9,322 nt of DNA, taken from the NCBI GenBank assembly GCA_023230585.1, contig JALNXB010000067.1, forward strand, positions 1 through 9,322, in the 5' to 3' direction. The DNA comes from a bacterium. GTDB taxonomy: Bacteria > Ratteibacteria > UBA8468 > B48-G9 > JAFGKM01. The notes beneath the pieces were generated by a model. That model was given only the letters and a program-made list of their open reading frames with translations, had not been told where the DNA came from and searched no databases. A program made the position numbers and the translations under genes. Shown here piece by piece: positions 6,027 to 9,322 of this stretch; within the stretch, counting starts at the first letter, position 1; every line of letters starts with the position of its first letter.

Positions 6027-7283
6027 TTGAGTAAAAATATAAAAAAATCAATGTTTGCCAACATTATAATACTACTGATTTTAATTCCACTATTTATTGT
6101 TGTTAGTAACGTTGTAAATAAGAAAAAACTTAATAATGAATCTTGTTACAATATTGTTGAAGGGTCTATTTCTGAGGGCGATTTGCTTGGAAACATTTTT
6201 TTGAACCAGGGTATAAGTGCTGATGAATCCCATCTTATTACAAATTCTTTAACAAAGATTTTTAATGTAAGAAGATGTGGTGTTGGTAATAGGTGGAAAA
6301 TCTATTTTGATGAAGAAGATAAATTTGTAAAATTTGAATATTACGATGGTCCAATAGATTTTTATGTAGTAGAAGCTGACAGAGAAAACAATGTTTATAA
6401 TGCTTCCGCAAATCAGATAGAAACAGACATGTTGGCAAGAGGTGTTAAGGGAGAGATAAGCAATTCGCTCTATTATGATATGTCTTCATTGGGTGTTAAT
6501 TCAGAAATTATTATTCAATTTGCAGAGATATTTGCTTCTAAAATTGATTTTTTTACTGACTGCCAAAAAGGGGACGAGTTTAAAGTTTTATGGGACACAC
6601 ATTTTGATACAGATGGAACCCCTCTTAAAGATGTTCAAATATCAGCGGCTTCTTACACAAGAGGTAACGAAACTTTTCAAGCTTTCTTTTTTGAAACGCC
6701 TGATAAAAAGAGCGGGTATTACGATGAAAACGGTAGAAGCGTAGAATCTCTATTTTTAAAGGCGCCTCTCAGTTATAGAAGAATATCTTCATATTTTACA
6801 CATAAAAGGTTTCACCCTATCCTTAAAAGATATCGCCCACACTTAGGTATTGATTACGCTGCTCCACACGGCACCCCTGTTTCTACTATAGGTGACGGAG
6901 TAGTTGTTGACGCAGGACGTCGGAGAGACGGGCTTGGTATAACTGTTAGGATAAAACACCCAAATGGTTATGTTTCGTGGTATGGTCACCTATCCAAAAT
7001 ATCTAAAGGGGTTTCAAAAGGAAGCCGTGTTAAAAAAGGTCAAGTAATAGGGAATGTCGGTGCTACAGGGATGGCTACTGGACCACATCTCGATTTTCGG
7101 TTACAACAGAAAGACGGGGAATTTATCAATTTTCTTTCTTTAAAAACAACGCCGTCTAACCCGCTTTCTGACAAATATATGGCTCAATTTAAGGTTTCAA
7201 AAGACGGGTTACTGGCTCTGATAGAGCAACTTAAACAGAAAGAAATAATAGTTTTTAAAAATCATAAAGGAAAATCTGTATAA
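6027..7283 (+). CDS. Membrane-anchored M23 peptidoglycan endopeptidase, MepM/Csd3-like
   Basis: A 418-residue protein that probably cleaves peptide cross-links in peptidoglycan outside the cytoplasmic membrane. A basic N-terminus (KNIKK) and a hydrophobic segment (about 12-30) form an uncleaved anchor or signal. Residues about 42-115 and 130-245 look like the two N-terminal domains seen before the catalytic domain in MepM (YebA) and Csd3. The C-terminal LytM/M23 domain (about 248-380) has PHLGIDYAAPHGTPV (271-285) with zinc ligands His272 and Asp276, WYGHL (318-322) with His321, and GPHLDF (352-357) with His354. The last ligand position, normally the second His of HxH, is Asp356. The start is TTG with a strong GGGAGG. 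The stop overlaps the next ATG by one base (TAATG), so translation of the fusion gene is probably coupled. Confidence 0.9.
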   Translation: MSKNIKKSMFANIIILLILIPLFIVVSNVVNKKKLNNESCYNIVEGSISEGDLLGNIFLNQGISADESHLITNSLTKIFNVRRCGVGNRWKIYFDEEDKFVKFEYYDGPIDFYVVEADRENNVYNASANQIETDMLARGVKGEISNSLYYDMSSLGVNSEIIIQFAEIFASKIDFFTDCQKGDEFKVLWDTHFDTDGTPLKDVQISAASYTRGNETFQAFFFETPDKKSGYYDENGRSVESLFLKAPLSYRRISSYFTHKRFHPILKRYRPHLGIDYAAPHGTPVSTIGDGVVVDAGRRRDGLGITVRIKHPNGYVSWYGHLSKISKGVSKGSRVKKGQVIGNVGATGMATGPHLDFRLQQKDGEFINFLSLKTTPSNPLSDKYMAQFKVSKDGLLALIEQLKQKEIIVFKNHKGKSV

Positions 7284-9259
7284 TGAAAATTATTCTTGCT
7301 TCTTCTTCACCAAGGCGAAAAAAATTGTTTGCAAAAGTGGTGCCTGATTTTGATATTGTTCATCCAGAAATAAATGAAGAACAGATAATAGAGAAAGACC
7401 CTGTTTTTTTTGCAATACAGGCGGCTGTGTTGAAATCAAAAAAAGTTGGCGAACAACACCCTAACGATACTATCGTAGCAGCAGATACAGTTGTTTCTTT
7501 AGAAAACAACATTTTAGGCAAACCTAAAGATTATAATGATGCTAAAGGGATGTTAAAGATGTTATCAGGTTCAACTCATAAAGTTATAACCGGGATTGCT
7601 ATCTATAAACATAATGAAGATAAACTTATTACAGGTTACGAGTTAACCTATATAAAATTCAAATCATTGAAAGAAGAAGATATAAAAAAATACCTTGATA
7701 AAAACGATTATATGGATAAAGCTGGGAGTTACGCTATACAAGAAGTGGGTGATGCTTTTGTTGAAAAAATAGAAGGCGATTACGAAAACGTTGTTGGGCT
7801 GCCTGTTAAAAAAATAAAGAAATTATTAAACAGATTTTATCTCCCGGAATATGATACAGAGATTTTTGATATAGCATTCCCTAACAAATGGGCTGTTGGC
7901 AAGGTTAACGAGAAGATTGTTTTTGTTCCCGACGCTATATTTGGAGATAAGATTAAGGTAAGAATAGTTAAAGAATCAAAAAACTTCTCTTACGGCGAGA
8001 CAACTAAAATAGTCGAAGATTCTCCTTTTAAAGTTGTACCGACCTGCCCTTATTTTGGAGTTTGTGGAGGTTGCGCTTTCCAGGATATTCTTTATGACAA
8101 ACAGATTCAGTTGAAAGAAAAGTATATATTGACTACCCTACAAAAGTTGGGTGGAGTAGATATAAATAAAGTAGAAAAGTTTCCTATAATACCTTCAGCA
8201 GACAAGTTTTTTTACAGAAATAAGATGGAATTTGCTTTTGGGATGGATAAAGGTGAAATTGCAATCGGGTTAAGAGAAAGAAGTAGCCCGTTTAATAAAA
8301 GGCGTAGTAGAAACAATATAATCTCACTTGAAAAATGCCCTATATTTAGTAACAAAGTAGAAACTCTTTTTCCTTTAATTAAGAAATTTGCTAAAGATAC
8401 AGGGAAAACTGCTTACGACTCCTACGTCAATGAAGGGTTTTTCAGACATCTTGTTATGAGAGAAGGAAAAAATACTGATGAGGTAATGTTAATACTTGTA
8501 ACCAGAAGCGACTCTTCCTTTAACATAATCCCTTTGGCAGATTCTCTTTCTAAATCAAATATAGCACTAAAAAGTTTATGGTGGGTAGAAAATGACAGGG
8601 TTTCAGATGTAGTTGCTTTTCAAAAAAAGAACCATCTTCTTGGGGACAGTTGGATTCAAGAAAAGGTAGGTAACCTAAAGTATAAGGTTTACCCTTCAAC
8701 TTTTTTTCAGCCCAACACTAAAACAGCGGAAATCCTTTATGAAAAAATAAAGGAAAACATAAAAGAACTTAACTCAAAAAACGTTTTAGGGCTTTATTGT
8801 GGTTCAGGCGCAATAGAGATTTTTATTTCTGATATAGTGAAAAACATTGACGGTATAGATATAGAGCCCGCAAACATTGATAACGCTTTTGAGAACGCCA
8901 GAATAAACAATATAACTAATTGTAATTTCCAGTCAGTATCGGTAGAAGATATATTCAAAAAAGCGTCTCTTAAAGAGTATGATACACTAATACTTGACCC
9001 ACCCAGAGCAGGCATAACCAACAAAGCTTTAAAAAATATACTTTCCTTAAATATACCCTCTATAATATATGTTTCTTGCAACCCTGCTACATTTGCCCGA
9101 GATATAAAAAAGATGGAAGAAGAAGGATACAAACTTTTAAAAATCTACTGTGCAGATTTTTTCCCTCACACCCCACATATAGAAAGTATGGGAGTGTTAA
9201 CAAAAAAGTATGTGGTGTCTACTCACTCTGGTACTACGGCGCATACACCTTCTACTTAA
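7283..9259 (+). CDS. maf-rlmD: Maf nucleotide pyrophosphatase fused to RlmD/RumA-type 23S rRNA m5U methyltransferase
   Basis: One uninterrupted 658-residue frame carries two enzymes. Residues 1-186 are a full Maf/YhdE-type nucleoside triphosphate pyrophosphatase: ASSSPRR (6-12), AADTVV (66-71), LGKP (78-81), AGSYAIQ (147-153), VVGLPV (170-175). The YAIQ form is that of the dTTP/UTP-type Maf. After a short linker comes a RumA-type methyltransferase: TRAM domain (about 199-247), 4Fe-4S cysteines Cys255, Cys261, Cys264 and Cys352 (E. coli spacing is similar), SAM motif VLGLYCGSG (501-509), FFQPN (474-478), LDPPRAG (571-577), catalytic Cys599 in VSCNP, and HTPHIES with the base Glu634. The Fe-S and TRAM parts argue for RlmC/RlmD-type rRNA, not TrmA tRNA, modification. 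No Met occurs between residues 144 and 315, so the second half has no AUG of its own. AAGGA lies eleven bases before the ATG. The last 15 or so residues are Ser/Thr-rich and lie beyond the usual end. Confidence 0.92.
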   Translation: MKIILASSSPRRKKLFAKVVPDFDIVHPEINEEQIIEKDPVFFAIQAAVLKSKKVGEQHPNDTIVAADTVVSLENNILGKPKDYNDAKGMLKMLSGSTHKVITGIAIYKHNEDKLITGYELTYIKFKSLKEEDIKKYLDKNDYMDKAGSYAIQEVGDAFVEKIEGDYENVVGLPVKKIKKLLNRFYLPEYDTEIFDIAFPNKWAVGKVNEKIVFVPDAIFGDKIKVRIVKESKNFSYGETTKIVEDSPFKVVPTCPYFGVCGGCAFQDILYDKQIQLKEKYILTTLQKLGGVDINKVEKFPIIPSADKFFYRNKMEFAFGMDKGEIAIGLRERSSPFNKRRSRNNIISLEKCPIFSNKVETLFPLIKKFAKDTGKTAYDSYVNEGFFRHLVMREGKNTDEVMLILVTRSDSSFNIIPLADSLSKSNIALKSLWWVENDRVSDVVAFQKKNHLLGDSWIQEKVGNLKYKVYPSTFFQPNTKTAEILYEKIKENIKELNSKNVLGLYCGSGAIEIFISDIVKNIDGIDIEPANIDNAFENARINNITNCNFQSVSVEDIFKKASLKEYDTLILDPPRAGITNKALKNILSLNIPSIIYVSCNPATFARDIKKMEEEGYKLLKIYCADFFPHTPHIESMGVLTKKYVVSTHSGTTAHTPST

Positions 9260-9281
9260 CAATCGGGCACTCTGAGAACTC

Positions 9282-9313
9282 ACCCTTCTGCATAGCAAGC
9301 ATCTCCGAAGGGT
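9282..9313. repeat. Hairpin in the downstream intergenic region
   Basis: ACCCTTC (9282-9288) pairs with GAAGGGT (9307-9313), with an inner TGC/GCA pair (9289-9291/9299-9301). It lies 22 bases after the fusion gene's stop. No T-run follows within the window, so it looks more like a palindromic repeat than an intrinsic terminator. The element overlaps the CTCCGA-type repeat copy B. Confidence 0.4.
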
Positions 9314-9321
9314 TTAACAGG
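9299..9321. repeat. Short dispersed repeat copy B (CTCCGA-type)
   Basis: The second copy of the 23-base element at 939-961, identical at 16 of 23 aligned positions, including the CTCCGA core. It is cut close to the window end, so a longer unit cannot be assessed. Confidence 0.4.
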
Positions 9322-9322
9322 C

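Noticed and set aside
9282..9313. Intrinsic terminator of the ispF operon
   Set aside because: The hairpin has no T-run after it; its sequence resembles a dispersed repeat.

Overview
The window is AT-rich bacterial chromosomal DNA with mostly housekeeping genes. There are no tRNA or rRNA genes, transposases, phage genes or CRISPR arrays. The MEP-pathway gene ispF, a membrane-anchored M23 peptidoglycan hydrolase, a Maf/RlmD-type protein and TTG/ATG starts with GGAGG-like Shine-Dalgarno sequences all point to a walled bacterium. The atypical fusion, the weak synteny and the scattered palindromic repeats resemble an uncultured lineage (Omnitrophota-like candidate phyla came to mind). That placement is a guess; nothing here fixes the phylum.

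Layout. (1) 2-889, + strand: the 3' part of a serine hydrolase of the beta-lactamase/S12 superfamily, cut by the window edge. (2) 890-1332: a convergent intergenic region made of degraded palindromic repeats, with no convincing gene. (3) 1333-4374, - strand: a compact cluster transcribed in the order ArfB-like RF-1 domain protein, rpe, hisD, alpha/beta-hydrolase. Genes overlap or abut (ATGA overlap rpe/hisD, 8-nt overlap hisD/hydrolase), which suggests one operon. (4) 4459-5433, - strand: an APH-fold small-molecule kinase, separated from the cluster by a weak terminator-like hairpin and a TATAAT box. (5) 5434-5517: a divergent promoter region. (6) 5518-9259, + strand: ispF, an MepM/Csd3-like M23 peptidase, and a 658-residue Maf-RlmD fusion, probably one operon. 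(7) 9260-9322: the start of another repeat-like intergenic region.

How the genes fit together. The minus-strand cluster combines translation rescue, the pentose phosphate pathway and the last step of histidine synthesis. The plus-strand operon combines isoprenoid precursor synthesis, cell-wall remodelling and nucleotide/rRNA maintenance. Neither is one pathway; both look like mixed housekeeping operons.

Most notable items: the single-frame Maf + RlmD-type 23S rRNA m5U methyltransferase fusion, where Maf-family enzymes are known to hydrolyse m5UTP, so one polypeptide may both make the modification and clear the modified nucleotide; a consensus-spaced promoter that puts the ispF start codon at the predicted transcription start (leaderless mRNA), with a self-complementary -10 that could fire both ways; and a HisD lacking about 18 internal residues although every zinc and catalytic residue is kept. 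No wholly new multi-gene system was recognised.
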